Part shown: positions 42,344 to 51,978 of the stretch, one piece after another
How the letters are laid out: every line of letters starts with the position of its first letter
How positions within the stretch are numbered: position 1 is the stretch's first letter
From: Rhodopseudomonas palustris
GTDB taxonomy: Bacteria; Pseudomonadota; Alphaproteobacteria; Rhizobiales; Xanthobacteraceae
Length of the DNA stretch: 64,000 nucleotides
Direction: 5' to 3'
Assembly: GCF_003591005.1 (NCBI RefSeq)
Contig: NZ_QYYD01000011.1
Location: forward strand, 124,001 to 188,000
Program-made: the position numbers and the translations under genes
The notes under the pieces: generated by a model
What the model saw: the letters and a program-made list of their open reading frames with translations, nothing else
Told to the model about the DNA's origin: nothing
Database searches by the model: none

Positions 42344-42537
42344 ACGTGCTGGACGCCGAACGCTCGCTCTACACGGCCGAGGATTCGCTGCTCGACACCA
42401 AGGTGTCGGTCGCGACCAGCTACATCGCTCTCGCCAAGGGGCTCGGCGGCGGATGGGATGGTGCGATCGACAGCTCAGTCCCCGAAGTCATCGACCGGGG
42501 GACTGATCCGCATGCCCCAGCCTTGAGGGCGTTTTGA
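42344..42537 (+). pseudogene. 3' remnant of a NodT-type outer membrane efflux factor
   Basis: DVLDAERSLYTAEDSLLDTK, VSVATSYIALAKGLGGGW and a short tail to TGA. This is the C-terminal helix pair and GGGW ending of RND-type outer membrane factors. The 5' about 85 percent is absent, and there is no start codon region. It begins exactly where the opposite-strand subtilase remnant ends. Confidence 0.75.
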
Positions 42538-42668
42538 ATCGCGAACGGGAGAGATCCTGATTGATGCAATACTTCGACTCGATCGATCGTCGTTCGCGGC
42601 GGGCGCAGTTCCTGAGATTCCTCCGATTGGTGATAAGGGAGCGTCGAGGGACCTGATACGGCACTGAC

Positions 42669-42824
42669 CTACGCTGAAGGCCGGTGCAGCCGTTTCTTCT
42701 CGGCGTCGAGCTCTCTCAACGCCTCGGCGATCAACAGAGCCGAGAACGGCTCGAGCTCTCTGTCCTGCCGGGAGTCCTGCAGCTTGGCGATCGCCACGTT
42801 TATGGTTTCGCAACGCCTACACAT
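42669..42824 (-). CDS. Hypothetical small protein, 51 aa
   Basis: MCRRCETINVAIAKLQDSRQ, then PFSALLIAEALRELDAEKKRL: a CxxC-containing start and amphipathic helix. Similar short proteins occur in Bradyrhizobium relatives as far as I recall. The open frame extends to 42914, but this Met gives the family-like start. Function unknown. Confidence 0.4.
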   Translation of the reverse strand: MCRRCETINVAIAKLQDSRQDRELEPFSALLIAEALRELDAEKKRLHRPSA

Positions 42825-43126
42825 TTCTGTAAAACCAACGTTGCGCCGAAAGTGTTCCCTTGCGATGACAAATCCAAATACGCAGGGATAAAGCGCGGCC
42901 GTAACCTGCACCACGCGCCGGAACGAGCGTCAGCTGGCCTCCGCGGCAATTCCGCCTTTGCAGGTCGACACTCCGCCGGCACCCTCGTTCGATCAAATGA
43001 TAGCTGCCGGCTATTGACTTATCAGCAGGATTTCGACGGTGTTGCTCTAACGCAACCTTTACGCTTGTCCGACAACATCAGGAGCAACAAACCGGCTACA
43101 AACCAGGTCGCGCCTGAGGCTCATCG

Positions 43127-45139
43127 ATGACGTCCGCCAATATCAAATCCGTCGGCCGGGCTGTTATTCAGCTGTTTCGCGTGCCGTCCGACAATCCGGA
43201 TCTGATGCGGGCGCAGTTCGACGCGTTCCTAAAGCAGATACCGCTGCTGTACTTCATCTTGATCAGCAACACGATCGCGGTGGCTTATACGTTTGTTCCG
43301 CTGGCGCCTGCCTGGTTGACCCTGATCGTGCCGAGCGTGCTGTCGGCGTTGGCGGCGCTGCGGACGTTCTGGTGGCTGCGCCAGCGTCATCTGGTTCGGA
43401 GCGACGCGGATATCCTGCGCAATCTGCGGGTGACCAACTGGCTGGTCGCGCCCATCAGCCTCGGCTTCGTGACGTGGTCGTTCCTGCTGTATCCTTACGG
43501 GGATGTCTTCGCCAAGGGGCAGGTGGCCTTCTACATGGCCGTGACCGTGATCGGCTGCATCTTTTCCCTGATGCACCTGCGCTCGGCGGCTTTGATCAGC
43601 ACGTTGCTGGTCAATATCCCCTACGTCGTCTTCTTCTTTCTCACGGGCGAGCCGACGCTCAAGGCGATAGCGATCAACACGCTGCTGGTTTCAGGCGCTA
43701 TGGTCACGGTGTTGTTCATCTATTATCGCGATTTCGCCGATCTCGTCGCCAGCCGCAAATCATTGCTCGTGAAGCAGGCGGAGACGGAGGCGCTCTCGGA
43801 CGAAAACTTCAGGCTCGCCAATCTCGACCCGCTCACCGAACTGCCGAACCGCCGGCGTTTCTTCACGGACCTTGCGCGGACATTCAGCGACGCGAAACGC
43901 GAGGGCAACCGCCTTGCCGTCGGGATCATCGATCTCGATGGCTTCAAGCCGGTGAACGACATTTACGGCCATACTGTCGGCGATCGAATCCTGATCGATG
44001 CCGCCGGGCGGATCCGGGAAGTCTGCGAGGGCTTCGGTCCGCAGCACGTGCAGTACGCAAGGTTGGGTGGCGACGAGTTCGGCTTGCTGATCGTCGGAAA
44101 CCCGACCGACGACGACCTGCTCGAGCTGGGTCAAAAAATCGGCGATCGGATCAGGCTGCCGTATGCGGTCGATCCGATCAACACGGCGCTGTCCTGTTCG
44201 ATCGGCTTTGCAGCATTCCCGCAGATCGCGTCATCCGCGGAGGCGCTGTACGAGTGCGCGGACTATTCGCTTTATCACGCGAAGCGGCACCTGCGCGGCC
44301 AGGCCGTCATCTTCTCCAAGGAACTCGAGGTCGAGATCCGCAGTCGAAGCGTGATCGAGGGCCTGCTTAGGACTTGCGACTTCGACGTCGAGATGGATCT
44401 GGTTTTCCAGCCGATCGTCGATGCCGTGAGCGAGCACACCGTCGGCTTTGAAGCACTCGCCCGCTGGCGCAATCCCGCTTTGGGCTGGGTTTCCCCCGCG
44501 GATTTCGTCCCGGCGGCCGAACGGATCGGCCTCATTCGGCCGATGACTCACGCGCTACTCAAACGCGCGCTGGTCGCCGCGCGAAACTGGCCGGACGCCC
44601 TTCGCCTGTCGTTCAATCTCTCGGCCCATGACATCTGCGCAGCCGAGGGAATCCTGTCTTTGATCGCCATCGTGGAACGAAGCGGATTCCCGGCGAGCCG
44701 CATCGATTTCGAGATCACCGAAACCGCCGTCACCTTCGACTTCGTACGCGCGCAGCAATCGATTGCGACTCTGAAGGCGATGGGGTGTGGCGTCTCGCTG
44801 GACGACTTCGGCACCGGCTATTCGTCACTGAGCCACGTTCACAAGCTTCCATTGAACAAGATCAAGATCGATCGAAGCTTCGTCGCCGACATCAACGAAA
44901 ATGCTGCGAGTTTGAAGATCATCAAGTCGCTGACGTCGCTCTGCGATGATATGGAGATTGCCAGCGTCGCTGAGGGTGTCGAGACCTATGCCCAGCTCGA
45001 GACGATGCGTCGGCTGGGATGCCAGTTCATCCAGGGCTACTACTTTGCACGACCGATGCCGGAGTCCGCGATTGCGGACTACCTCCGGACCGAAAGGCAG
45101 CGTAACAGCTGTCTGGTCGCTCCCAAGGCCGGTGCTTGA
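43127..45139 (+). CDS. Membrane-bound GGDEF-EAL protein (cyclic di-GMP turnover)
   Basis: A 670-residue protein: an N-terminal membrane sensor with about six hydrophobic segments (about 35-195), a coiled linker, GGDEF (LANLDPLTELPNRRRF, active site RLGGDEFGLL) and EAL (GFEALARWRNP, FEITETAV, DDFGTGYSSL, KIDRSFV, AEGVET). Both catalytic signatures are intact, so it may both make and degrade cyclic di-GMP. The MASE-like sensor ligand is unknown. It stands alone inside the stretch splitting gp12 from gp13. Confidence 0.92.
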   Translation: MTSANIKSVGRAVIQLFRVPSDNPDLMRAQFDAFLKQIPLLYFILISNTIAVAYTFVPLAPAWLTLIVPSVLSALAALRTFWWLRQRHLVRSDADILRNLRVTNWLVAPISLGFVTWSFLLYPYGDVFAKGQVAFYMAVTVIGCIFSLMHLRSAALISTLLVNIPYVVFFFLTGEPTLKAIAINTLLVSGAMVTVLFIYYRDFADLVASRKSLLVKQAETEALSDENFRLANLDPLTELPNRRRFFTDLARTFSDAKREGNRLAVGIIDLDGFKPVNDIYGHTVGDRILIDAAGRIREVCEGFGPQHVQYARLGGDEFGLLIVGNPTDDDLLELGQKIGDRIRLPYAVDPINTALSCSIGFAAFPQIASSAEALYECADYSLYHAKRHLRGQAVIFSKELEVEIRSRSVIEGLLRTCDFDVEMDLVFQPIVDAVSEHTVGFEALARWRNPALGWVSPADFVPAAERIGLIRPMTHALLKRALVAARNWPDALRLSFNLSAHDICAAEGILSLIAIVERSGFPASRIDFEITETAVTFDFVRAQQSIATLKAMGCGVSLDDFGTGYSSLSHVHKLPLNKIKIDRSFVADINENAASLKIIKSLTSLCDDMEIASVAEGVETYAQLETMRRLGCQFIQGYYFARPMPESAIADYLRTERQRNSCLVAPKAGA

Positions 45140-45241
45140 TTGCCGACACACGAGCTTTGGCCGCGAGCGAAGACTTGCGTTCTTGTGATTTGATCGTCCG
45201 CTCGCCTCGATTGCAAAGCGAACCAGGTCTTACCGAAACCC

Positions 45242-45275
45242 GCGTGGATGCCCGGCACAGGCCGGGCATGACGCG
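45242..45275. repeat. Half copy of palindromic intergenic repeat
   Basis: GCGTGGATGCCCGGCACAGG then CCGGGCATGACGCG: the right arm of the 5156-5247 family only, just after the GGDEF-EAL gene. Confidence 0.65.
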
Positions 45276-45307
45276 TGGGGACGCAAGCGCCCGAACTGGT
45301 CCCGACC

Positions 45308-46549
45308 TTAAGCTTGACCGCTTCGCTCGACGGACAACCCGAACACCGGGCGCAGCCGCGTGCCGAGAACGCTGCCGGCGAAGGCGGCGACCAGCCAGAC
45401 CCAGCCGTGCAGGCTGCCGGAGGCGATGCCGCTGAAGTAGGCGCCGATGTTGCAGCCGTAGGCCAGACGCGCGCCGTAGCCGAGCAGCAGGCCGCCGGCG
45501 AGCGCGGCGATCAGCGAGCGAGCCGGGATGCGCCAGCTCGGCGCGAATTTTCCAGCGAGGCCGGCCGCGATCATGGCGCCGAGGATGATGCCGAAGTTCA
45601 TCACCGAGGTGATGTCGGCGAACACGCTTTGATGCAGCGACGCGGCGCGCGCCGGCACCTGCCAGTAGCCCCAGGACGCGACGTCGGCTCCGGCGAACTC
45701 GGCCAGCTTCGAGCCCCACAGCGCGAACGCAGAGGTGACGCCCCAGGGGCGGCCGGCGAGATACAGCGTGGCGAAGTTGCCGAGCGCGAGCGCGATCGCG
45801 CCGGCCAGCAGCGGCCAGGGGCCTTGCAGCAGCCGGCGCCAGCCGCGGTGCTGCGGCTCGGCGCCGCTCAGCAGCGTGCCGTGCTTGTTTGTTTCGATGA
45901 CGCGGGTGAGCGCGGCGATCGCCGCGAAAGCCGCCAGGCTGATCGCCAAAGCCGGAGCCCAGCCGAGGCTGGAAATGATCGAGACCGGACCGATATTCGG
46001 CTGCGCCGACCACCACGGCAAATGCAGCGCGCCGATGGTCGAGCCCGCGATGAAGGCCGCCAGCGTGACCAGCATGCGGGTGTTGCCGCCGCCGGCGGTG
46101 TACAGCGTGCCGGAGGCGCAGCCGCCGCCGAGCTGCATGCCGATCCCGAACAGGAACGCGCCGACCAGCACCGAGACGCCGACCGCGCCGTATTCGCCGC
46201 GCACCGCCTCGCCGAACACCGAGCCGTGCCCGAGCGCGGGAAAGAACAGGATGACCGCGACGGCCAGCATCAGCATCTGCGCGCGCAGACCTGCGCCGCG
46301 CCCGTCGGCGATGAACACGCGCCACGCCGAGGTGAAGCCGAACAGCGCGTGATACAGCACCAGGCCGAGACCGCCGCCGAGCACGAACAGCGCGCCTTGG
46401 CGCCAGCCATACGCCGCGCCGAGGCCGAGCGCGCCCGCGCTCAAAACGGAGAGGCCGATCGCGACGACGGTCGCGTTGATGGATCCCCGCCCGGAACCGC
46501 TGGTGCGATCGGATGCGAGCAGTCGTGCGTCGACGGAAAGGTCGGTCAT
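45308..46549 (-). CDS. YeeE/YedE family transporter (thiosulfate/sulfur compound uptake)
   Basis: A 413-residue membrane protein with about ten hydrophobic segments in two repeats. Each repeat bears the conserved cysteine of this family: GGGCASGTLYTAGGGNTRML and YGCNIGAYFSGIASGS. Thiosulfate passes along these cysteines in the characterised homologue TsuA. No TusA-like or rhodanese partner is adjacent. The start at 46549 (MTDLSVDARLL) is used; the frame extends to 46609 without a ribosome site. Confidence 0.88.
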   Translation of the reverse strand: MTDLSVDARLLASDRTSGSGRGSINATVVAIGLSVLSAGALGLGAAYGWRQGALFVLGGGLGLVLYHALFGFTSAWRVFIADGRGAGLRAQMLMLAVAVILFFPALGHGSVFGEAVRGEYGAVGVSVLVGAFLFGIGMQLGGGCASGTLYTAGGGNTRMLVTLAAFIAGSTIGALHLPWWSAQPNIGPVSIISSLGWAPALAISLAAFAAIAALTRVIETNKHGTLLSGAEPQHRGWRRLLQGPWPLLAGAIALALGNFATLYLAGRPWGVTSAFALWGSKLAEFAGADVASWGYWQVPARAASLHQSVFADITSVMNFGIILGAMIAAGLAGKFAPSWRIPARSLIAALAGGLLLGYGARLAYGCNIGAYFSGIASGSLHGWVWLVAAFAGSVLGTRLRPVFGLSVERSGQA

Positions 46550-46726
46550 CGGGAGCCCGGGATTTGCAAGATGATGGTCGACAGTTAGTGTTGACGGGCG
46601 ATGCGACAACCAGCGGCGGATGAAAGGGAATGAGCTGCTCTTTGCGGCCGTCGCGGCGCGGCGCTGATCCTTCTGCTTCGCCGGTTTGGAGGCAAATCCT
46701 CCCCTTTGTTTGGCGTCAGTCTGGGA

Positions 46727-47326
46727 TCATCCGCCTTGCGATGCTGCACCTGGTTCCTGCGGAGCAGCCATGGTGCGGAAGGTGATCGACCAGCGCGGGG
46801 CGGCGACCGGCGGAATGCTGTGCTCCCACTCATGGCGCGACGCGCCCGCCATCAGATAGAGCGAACGCGGCTCGGCCTCCAGCGTGACGCGTTGCCAACT
46901 TTGCCCGGACCGCCGGCGAAACCTGAATTTGCACGCCGACCCGAGCGACAGCCCGAACACCTCGCCGAAATGCGGCTTGTCGCGATGCCAGCCGATGCCG
47001 ACGCCGACGTCGTAGGACGTGCACAGCACCTGCGCGATCCTCGTGTTCGCTCCGCCGAACGCCTCGACCTGTGCGACGACTTCGCTCAGCCAGGCTGGGA
47101 TCGGCTCGGCCTGCTGCAGCCGGCGCAGCGTGTAGTCGTAGCGATAGCCGAACCATGCGACGCGGCGGTGGCCCTCGAACTGGCCGAACTGGAACGGCTG
47201 CAGCGGCAGGGCCTCGACATGCGCGATCAGGGCCTGCTCGGACGATGCGGAAATGAAGTTCGGCGCGTAGCGCAGGCCATCAGGCTGCAACCGCGCGGGC
47301 GCGAACAAGCTGAGCTGCTCCGACAA
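46727..47326 (-). CDS. AlkB-family 2-oxoglutarate/Fe(II) dioxygenase
   Basis: A 199-residue protein with the AlkB core: CTSYDVGVGIGWHRDKPHFG (His-x-Asp iron ligands WHRD), RHEWEHSIPP (second His) and RWSITFRTM (Arg pair binding 2-oxoglutarate). It should oxidatively remove alkyl groups from nucleic acid bases or proteins. The N-terminus MSEQLSLFAPARLQPDGLRY resembles ALKBH-type short bacterial AlkBs. Monocistronic; no Ada box seen. Confidence 0.9.
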   Translation of the reverse strand: MSEQLSLFAPARLQPDGLRYAPNFISASSEQALIAHVEALPLQPFQFGQFEGHRRVAWFGYRYDYTLRRLQQAEPIPAWLSEVVAQVEAFGGANTRIAQVLCTSYDVGVGIGWHRDKPHFGEVFGLSLGSACKFRFRRRSGQSWQRVTLEAEPRSLYLMAGASRHEWEHSIPPVAAPRWSITFRTMAAPQEPGAASQGG

Positions 47327-47417
47327 GCCGGTGTTCCTTCGATCAATGGATCAGCCGGATATAGGCTGCGTTGGCCGGGAAAATAGACCGGGGCCGGTGC
47401 TGTTGCCGCGTGGTCGG

Positions 47418-48299
47418 CTACGCCAGCAGTTCTTCCATCAGCATCGGCACTTCGGCTGGAATTTCGCGCGCCAGCGCGCCGACGCGGCCGTAGCGCTGGG
47501 CCAGCCGTTCGCCGGCCGACGCATGCAGATAGACCGCCCACAGCACGCTGAGCAGCGGTGGCGTTCCTCGCGCCAGCAGGCCGATGAGAATTCCCGCCAA
47601 GGTGTCGCCGGATCCGGACGTCGCCAGCGCCAGCGAACCTCGTTTCGACACCCAATGCTCGTTGGCGGAAACCACGAATGTATCGACGCCCTTCATGGCG
47701 ATGACGGCGCCGGTCGCAGCGTGCGCGCGACGCGCTGCAGCCAGCGCGTCCGCCTCGACTTCGTCGCGCTCGATATCGAGAAACGTCGCCATCTCGCCGG
47801 CGTGCGGCGTGATCACCACGCGGCCGGCTTTGTCTTGCAGGAGGTGCGGGACGTCCTTCAGGCCGGTCAAGGCCAGCGCGTCCAGCACGATCTGGGGGCC
47901 GTGGACCTCTGCAACAAGCCGTGTTGCCAATTCGCGGGTGGCGTCGAGATCGCTCATTCCCGGGCCGATCAGCACGGCGTCGACCTTGCCGGCCAGCTCG
48001 ATGATCCGGCCGGCCGCCTCGGGTGAAAGGCCGCCGTCTTCGGTCTCGCTGCACCCGACCACCATCGCCTCGGGCATCGCCAGAGCGAGGTGGGGCGCGA
48101 CACTGCGACAGGTCGCGATCTGCAAAATTCCGGCGCCGGCCCGCAGCGCCCCGAGACCGGCCAACAGCGGCGCCCCCGGCAAGGTGGCGCTGCCGCCGAC
48201 GATCAGCACCCGGCCGCGGTCCTCCTTGCCGCCACCGCCATCGTGACGGGGCAGGGGATGGCGACGCAGATAGTCCGGGGTGAGCAGCGTTGCGGTCAT
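47418..48299 (-). CDS. nnrD: ADP/ATP-dependent NAD(P)H-hydrate dehydratase (YjeF C-terminal type)
   Basis: A 293-residue ribokinase-like enzyme: VLIVGGSATLPGAPLLAGLG, AVLIGPGMSDLD, VITPHAGEMATFL and GSGDTLAGILIGLLARG, the conserved phosphate-binding loop. It repairs hydrated NADH/NADPH. The N-terminal epimerase domain of bifunctional YjeF is absent. Overlaps the phosphatase gene by four bases (ATGA), so the two are one operon. Confidence 0.92.
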   Translation of the reverse strand: MTATLLTPDYLRRHPLPRHDGGGGKEDRGRVLIVGGSATLPGAPLLAGLGALRAGAGILQIATCRSVAPHLALAMPEAMVVGCSETEDGGLSPEAAGRIIELAGKVDAVLIGPGMSDLDATRELATRLVAEVHGPQIVLDALALTGLKDVPHLLQDKAGRVVITPHAGEMATFLDIERDEVEADALAAARRAHAATGAVIAMKGVDTFVVSANEHWVSKRGSLALATSGSGDTLAGILIGLLARGTPPLLSVLWAVYLHASAGERLAQRYGRVGALAREIPAEVPMLMEELLA

Positions 48300-49069
48300 G
48301 CCGTTCCCTTGTCCGGCTCCTCGGTGACCGGCGCACCTTCCCGCTCGAGCGGGTGGACGTAGTTGTAGCGATGCAGCCGCAGCAAGCTCTGTTCGCCGAT
48401 GCGTTCGAGCCCGTATTCGGTCACGGCGCAGTTGGCGACGTCGGCTTCGGCGTCGATCCGCAGGATCTGCTCCTCATCCATCTCTTCCAGCAGATAGCGC
48501 ATGCACAGCACCACGACCTGATGCGCCACGATCAGCACGCGGCGTCCGCTGTAGTGCAGCGTGATGCTGTCCACAACGCTGCGCAGCCGGAGGATGACGT
48601 CGCACCAGCTTTCTCCGGACGGCGGTCTGAAATAGAACTTCCCGAGCAGTTGACGAGCTTCGGCCTGAGCGGGATGCCGCTGCTCGATGCCCAGTTTCGT
48701 CAGCCGATCGAGCAGGCCGAATTCCTTTTCCCGCAACCGCTCGTCGACGACGAACTTGCCGAACGCCGGATCGAGACCTCCGGCGATACGCACCGCGTCA
48801 GCGGTCTGGCGTGCCCGCAGATAAGGGGAAATTAGCACCACGTCAGGACGGCACTCGCCCGGCATGGTGGCGAACCAGCGGCCCAGCGCGGCGGACTGCC
48901 GCTGCCCAAGCCCGCTGAGCGGGACGTCGACATCGCGGGCCTGAATATCGATATCTGCAAGCCCCGCGGCGTGGGCCTTGTCCCGGGCGACGTTGCCGGC
49001 GCTTTCGCCGTGACGGACGATCCACAATCGGGCTGGCCAACGATCTTTCAACATGCACTCCGCGATCAC
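48296..49069 (-). CDS. Histidine phosphatase family protein
   Basis: A 257-residue phosphoglycerate mutase-like protein: LWIVRHGESAGNVARDKAHA (RHG motif with the phosphate-accepting His), SPYLRARQTADAVR, the acidic segment LREKEFGLLDRLTKLG and VLIVAHQVVVLCMRYLL (second catalytic His). Start at 49069 or Met at 49054. Coupled upstream of nnrD; the substrate is unknown. Confidence 0.9.
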   Translation of the reverse strand: MIAECMLKDRWPARLWIVRHGESAGNVARDKAHAAGLADIDIQARDVDVPLSGLGQRQSAALGRWFATMPGECRPDVVLISPYLRARQTADAVRIAGGLDPAFGKFVVDERLREKEFGLLDRLTKLGIEQRHPAQAEARQLLGKFYFRPPSGESWCDVILRLRSVVDSITLHYSGRRVLIVAHQVVVLCMRYLLEEMDEEQILRIDAEADVANCAVTEYGLERIGEQSLLRLHRYNYVHPLEREGAPVTEEPDKGTA

Positions 49070-49158
49070 GCAGCATAATTCGGGCTGTGCGGAGTTGTTC
49101 CCGCATCGCGCGTTCGCCGATGCGATCAGCCTTGGCGAGGGCGGGGGGGCGGCGAGAT

Positions 49159-50574
49159 CTACATGCCGTAAAGTATCCTCAGTCGGCCGGTCGCCCGCAT
49201 CGCGACGACGACGCCGTCGGCGGGCAGGTACAGCTTCTCGAGTTTGGCGGAAGCCAGATGGCCTTCGAGTCGGAAGCCGTTCTGCAGCGGACGGTTGAGC
49301 TTGTCATTGGCGGCTTTCAGCAGGTTCTGGTACGCGGGGCCGAAGTCGATACGAGCCTTGTCCTGGAGGTTGGTGATCAGCAGCGCGAGCTGATCGTTCG
49401 GCGTTATCACCGCGAGGTCGGACAGCGCGACGGATTGGCCGTCGGCGGCGACGACGACGCCTGCGGAAACGTAGACCCAGTTCTCGGTCGCTGGCTCGTC
49501 GGATGGTTTGTCGAGACGCAGGCCGATGATCAGTTTGCCGGACGACGGGTAGATGTCGAGATCGCGCACGGCAAGGCCGGCGATCGGCGTCGCGGCGAGG
49601 ATGTCGGAGAGTTTCTGCTTGAGCACGTCGTAGCCGATGCGGACCGGCAGGATCACGTCTAATTCGCCCGGTGCGCTGACCTCGTTGCCGAGCGGCGGCA
49701 GCGGCGCGGCTTCGACCGCCGGCGGCTGCTGTCCAACGGTGGTCATCGCCGAGCCACGCAGCTCGAGACTGCCGCGCAGCACCTTGCTATCCGCGCTGAC
49801 GCCCGCGAACGACACCGCCTGCGGTGTCAGCTGCAGCCAGACCGGCGGGGTGTCCGACAGCGCGATCGGGTCGAAGGCGTGGCGCCAGGCGGCGGCGGCC
49901 TTGCCCTTGAGATCGAGGCTTCGCGCCGCCGCGTTGGCCCGACTCCTGATCTTGGCCAATTGGCTGCGGATGCGCGGCTCGGCGTATTTGGTCAGCGAGA
50001 TCTCGCGGCCCAGCACCCGCATCACCGGCGGCTCGCTCCAGCTGAAACGATCGCTGAAGTTCAGCGCCAGCGCCCAATCCTTGGTGAGGCGCGGCCGCGC
50101 TTCGGCTTCGACGGTGGCGCTCGCCTCGGTCTCGCCGCGGATCCGGGAGGTGAACCTGTTGGCCCCCTGTGCTTCGAGCGCGCCGTAGATCGGCACCGAA
50201 CCGTAGACCCGGCCGTCGCGGCCGTAGATCGAGACCCGGCCGGAGCGTTCGACGTAGCCGTCGACATCGCAATTGGCCTGGACGCGAAAGCCGATGACTC
50301 GCCGGTTCACGCACGCGACGCGCTCGTCGATGGTGGCCAGCCGCCTGGGGATGCTCTGCTCGATCTTCGACGCGAGCGCCGGCAGTCCGAACTCGACCGC
50401 TGCGGAAATCCGCGACTCGGTGGTAAACGGCGCGACGGCATCTGGGGCGAGCGGTGGCTTGTCACTGGCCGCTGCCGCAGTCGACCAGAGCACGACAGCC
50501 ATCACGGTGGTTGGTGCTTTATGGGCGCGGCGCGGTGGTTTGCCGCGAGGCGGTAGCGACGGTCGAACCTGCAA
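49159..50574 (-). CDS. DUF4403 family exported protein
   Basis: A 471-residue protein with an N-terminal signal (about 20-45, PTTVMAVVLWSTAAAASDKP) and a DUF4403 body made of two TULIP-like halves: ESRISAAVEFGLPALASKIE and VRIGYDVLKQKLSDILAATP, both starting a long helix. A role in lipid or envelope handling is only inferred. TTG at 50574 with AGGGAG seven bases upstream is preferred; ATG at 50502 (MAVVLWSTAA) would shorten it. Confidence 0.78.
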   Translation of the reverse strand: MQVRPSLPPRGKPPRRAHKAPTTVMAVVLWSTAAAASDKPPLAPDAVAPFTTESRISAAVEFGLPALASKIEQSIPRRLATIDERVACVNRRVIGFRVQANCDVDGYVERSGRVSIYGRDGRVYGSVPIYGALEAQGANRFTSRIRGETEASATVEAEARPRLTKDWALALNFSDRFSWSEPPVMRVLGREISLTKYAEPRIRSQLAKIRSRANAAARSLDLKGKAAAAWRHAFDPIALSDTPPVWLQLTPQAVSFAGVSADSKVLRGSLELRGSAMTTVGQQPPAVEAAPLPPLGNEVSAPGELDVILPVRIGYDVLKQKLSDILAATPIAGLAVRDLDIYPSSGKLIIGLRLDKPSDEPATENWVYVSAGVVVAADGQSVALSDLAVITPNDQLALLITNLQDKARIDFGPAYQNLLKAANDKLNRPLQNGFRLEGHLASAKLEKLYLPADGVVVAMRATGRLRILYGM

Positions 50575-50870
50575 TGCGCATCTCCCTTTGAAAGACCGGG
50601 CCGAGACCTCGGTGTATCTTCTGATGCGCCGGCAACAGAGATTGGGAACGCCGCGAACGATTGTGCAGGGTCTGTGGCCACGCGATGAACGTGCCAGCGA
50701 ATGCGATGAGGCGTGAAAAGGCAAGCCAAAACGAAGGACGATCGCCGCTGCAGGGCCGCGGAAATCGGTTCGCGCAATCATCCTGAAGGCGTAGTTTCAT
50801 AGCCGCCGGGCCGATTTTTCGGGCGTGCGTTCTGCCGCAGTCTGCGGGCATCGGGGCTTCGGCCTCTTCG

Positions 50871-51929
50871 ATGGAAAACGCCACAATGATGTCCCTTCCT
50901 GATCGGCGCCGCCGGCAACTGCTTAAACTCGCCGCCACCGCCATCGCCGCCGCGCCGCTCGGCCTCTCCGCGGCGCAGGCGGCGCCTGGTACCGAACCGC
51001 CGCGCCAAGCCGCTCCGAGTGCGGGCGCAAACTTCGGCCCGCAGAAGCGCATCGCGGCCGGCGTGTTGAACGTCGCCTATGTGGACGCCGGGCCGCAATC
51101 CGGCCCGGTGGTGATGCTGCTGCACGGCTGGCCCTACGACATTCACGCCTTCGCCGATATCGTTCCGATCCTGGTCGGCAAAGGGTTTCGCGTGATCGTT
51201 CCGTCGCTGCGCGGCTATGGCGAGACGCGGTTTATTTCGGACGAGACGCTGCGCAACGGCCAGCAGGCCGCGCTCGCGCTCGACATCGTCGATCTGATGG
51301 ACGCGCTGAAGATCGACCGGGCGGTGATCGGCGGCTTCGACTGGGGCGCGCGCACCGCCGATATCATCGCGGCGCAGTGGCCGGCGCGTTGCGTCGGCCT
51401 GGTGTCGGTCAGCGGCTATCTGATCGGCAGCCAGAAGGCCAACGAGATGCCGCTGCCGCCGGAGGCCGAGCTGCAATGGTGGTATCAGTACTACTTCGCG
51501 ACCGAGCGCGGCCGCGCCGGCTACGACAAGTATCGGCACGAATTCGCCAAGCTGATCTGGCGGCTGGCGTCGCCGAAATGGGCGTTCGACGACGCCACCT
51601 TTGCGCGCTCGGCGGCGGCGTTCGACAATCCCGATCACGTGGCGATTTCGATCCACAATTATCGCTGGCGGCTCGGGCTCGCGGCCGGTGAGGCCAAGTA
51701 CGACGAGCTCGAGCGCAAGCTCGCGGCGTTCCCCAGCATTGCGGTTCCGACCATCACGCTGGAGGGCGACGCCAACGGCGCGCCGCATCCGCAGCCGGCG
51801 AGCTATGCCAACAAATTCACCGGCCGATATGCGCACCGTCTGATCAGCGGCGGCGTCGGCCACAATCTGCCGCAGGAGGCGCCGGACGCCTTCGCGGCGG
51901 CGATCATCGATGTCGCGTCCTGGGCCTAG
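50871..51929 (+). CDS. Alpha/beta hydrolase, epoxide hydrolase-like, Tat-type signal
   Basis: A 352-residue protein whose N-terminus DRRRRQLLKLAATAIAAAPL fits a twin-arginine signal. The alpha/beta fold has HGWPYDIHAF (oxyanion HGxP), the nucleophile Asp in GGFDWGARTA and a C-terminal GGVGHNLPQE with the catalytic His. Asp as nucleophile and HGWP fit epoxide hydrolases or haloalkane dehalogenases. Exported in folded form. A cytochrome P460 gene follows 50 bp downstream, perhaps co-transcribed. Confidence 0.85.
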   Translation: MENATMMSLPDRRRRQLLKLAATAIAAAPLGLSAAQAAPGTEPPRQAAPSAGANFGPQKRIAAGVLNVAYVDAGPQSGPVVMLLHGWPYDIHAFADIVPILVGKGFRVIVPSLRGYGETRFISDETLRNGQQAALALDIVDLMDALKIDRAVIGGFDWGARTADIIAAQWPARCVGLVSVSGYLIGSQKANEMPLPPEAELQWWYQYYFATERGRAGYDKYRHEFAKLIWRLASPKWAFDDATFARSAAAFDNPDHVAISIHNYRWRLGLAAGEAKYDELERKLAAFPSIAVPTITLEGDANGAPHPQPASYANKFTGRYAHRLISGGVGHNLPQEAPDAFAAAIIDVASWA

Positions 51930-51978
51930 ACCGATGTGGCGCCGACGCTCGCACGACGATGGGTCGCCTGCGACCAAC

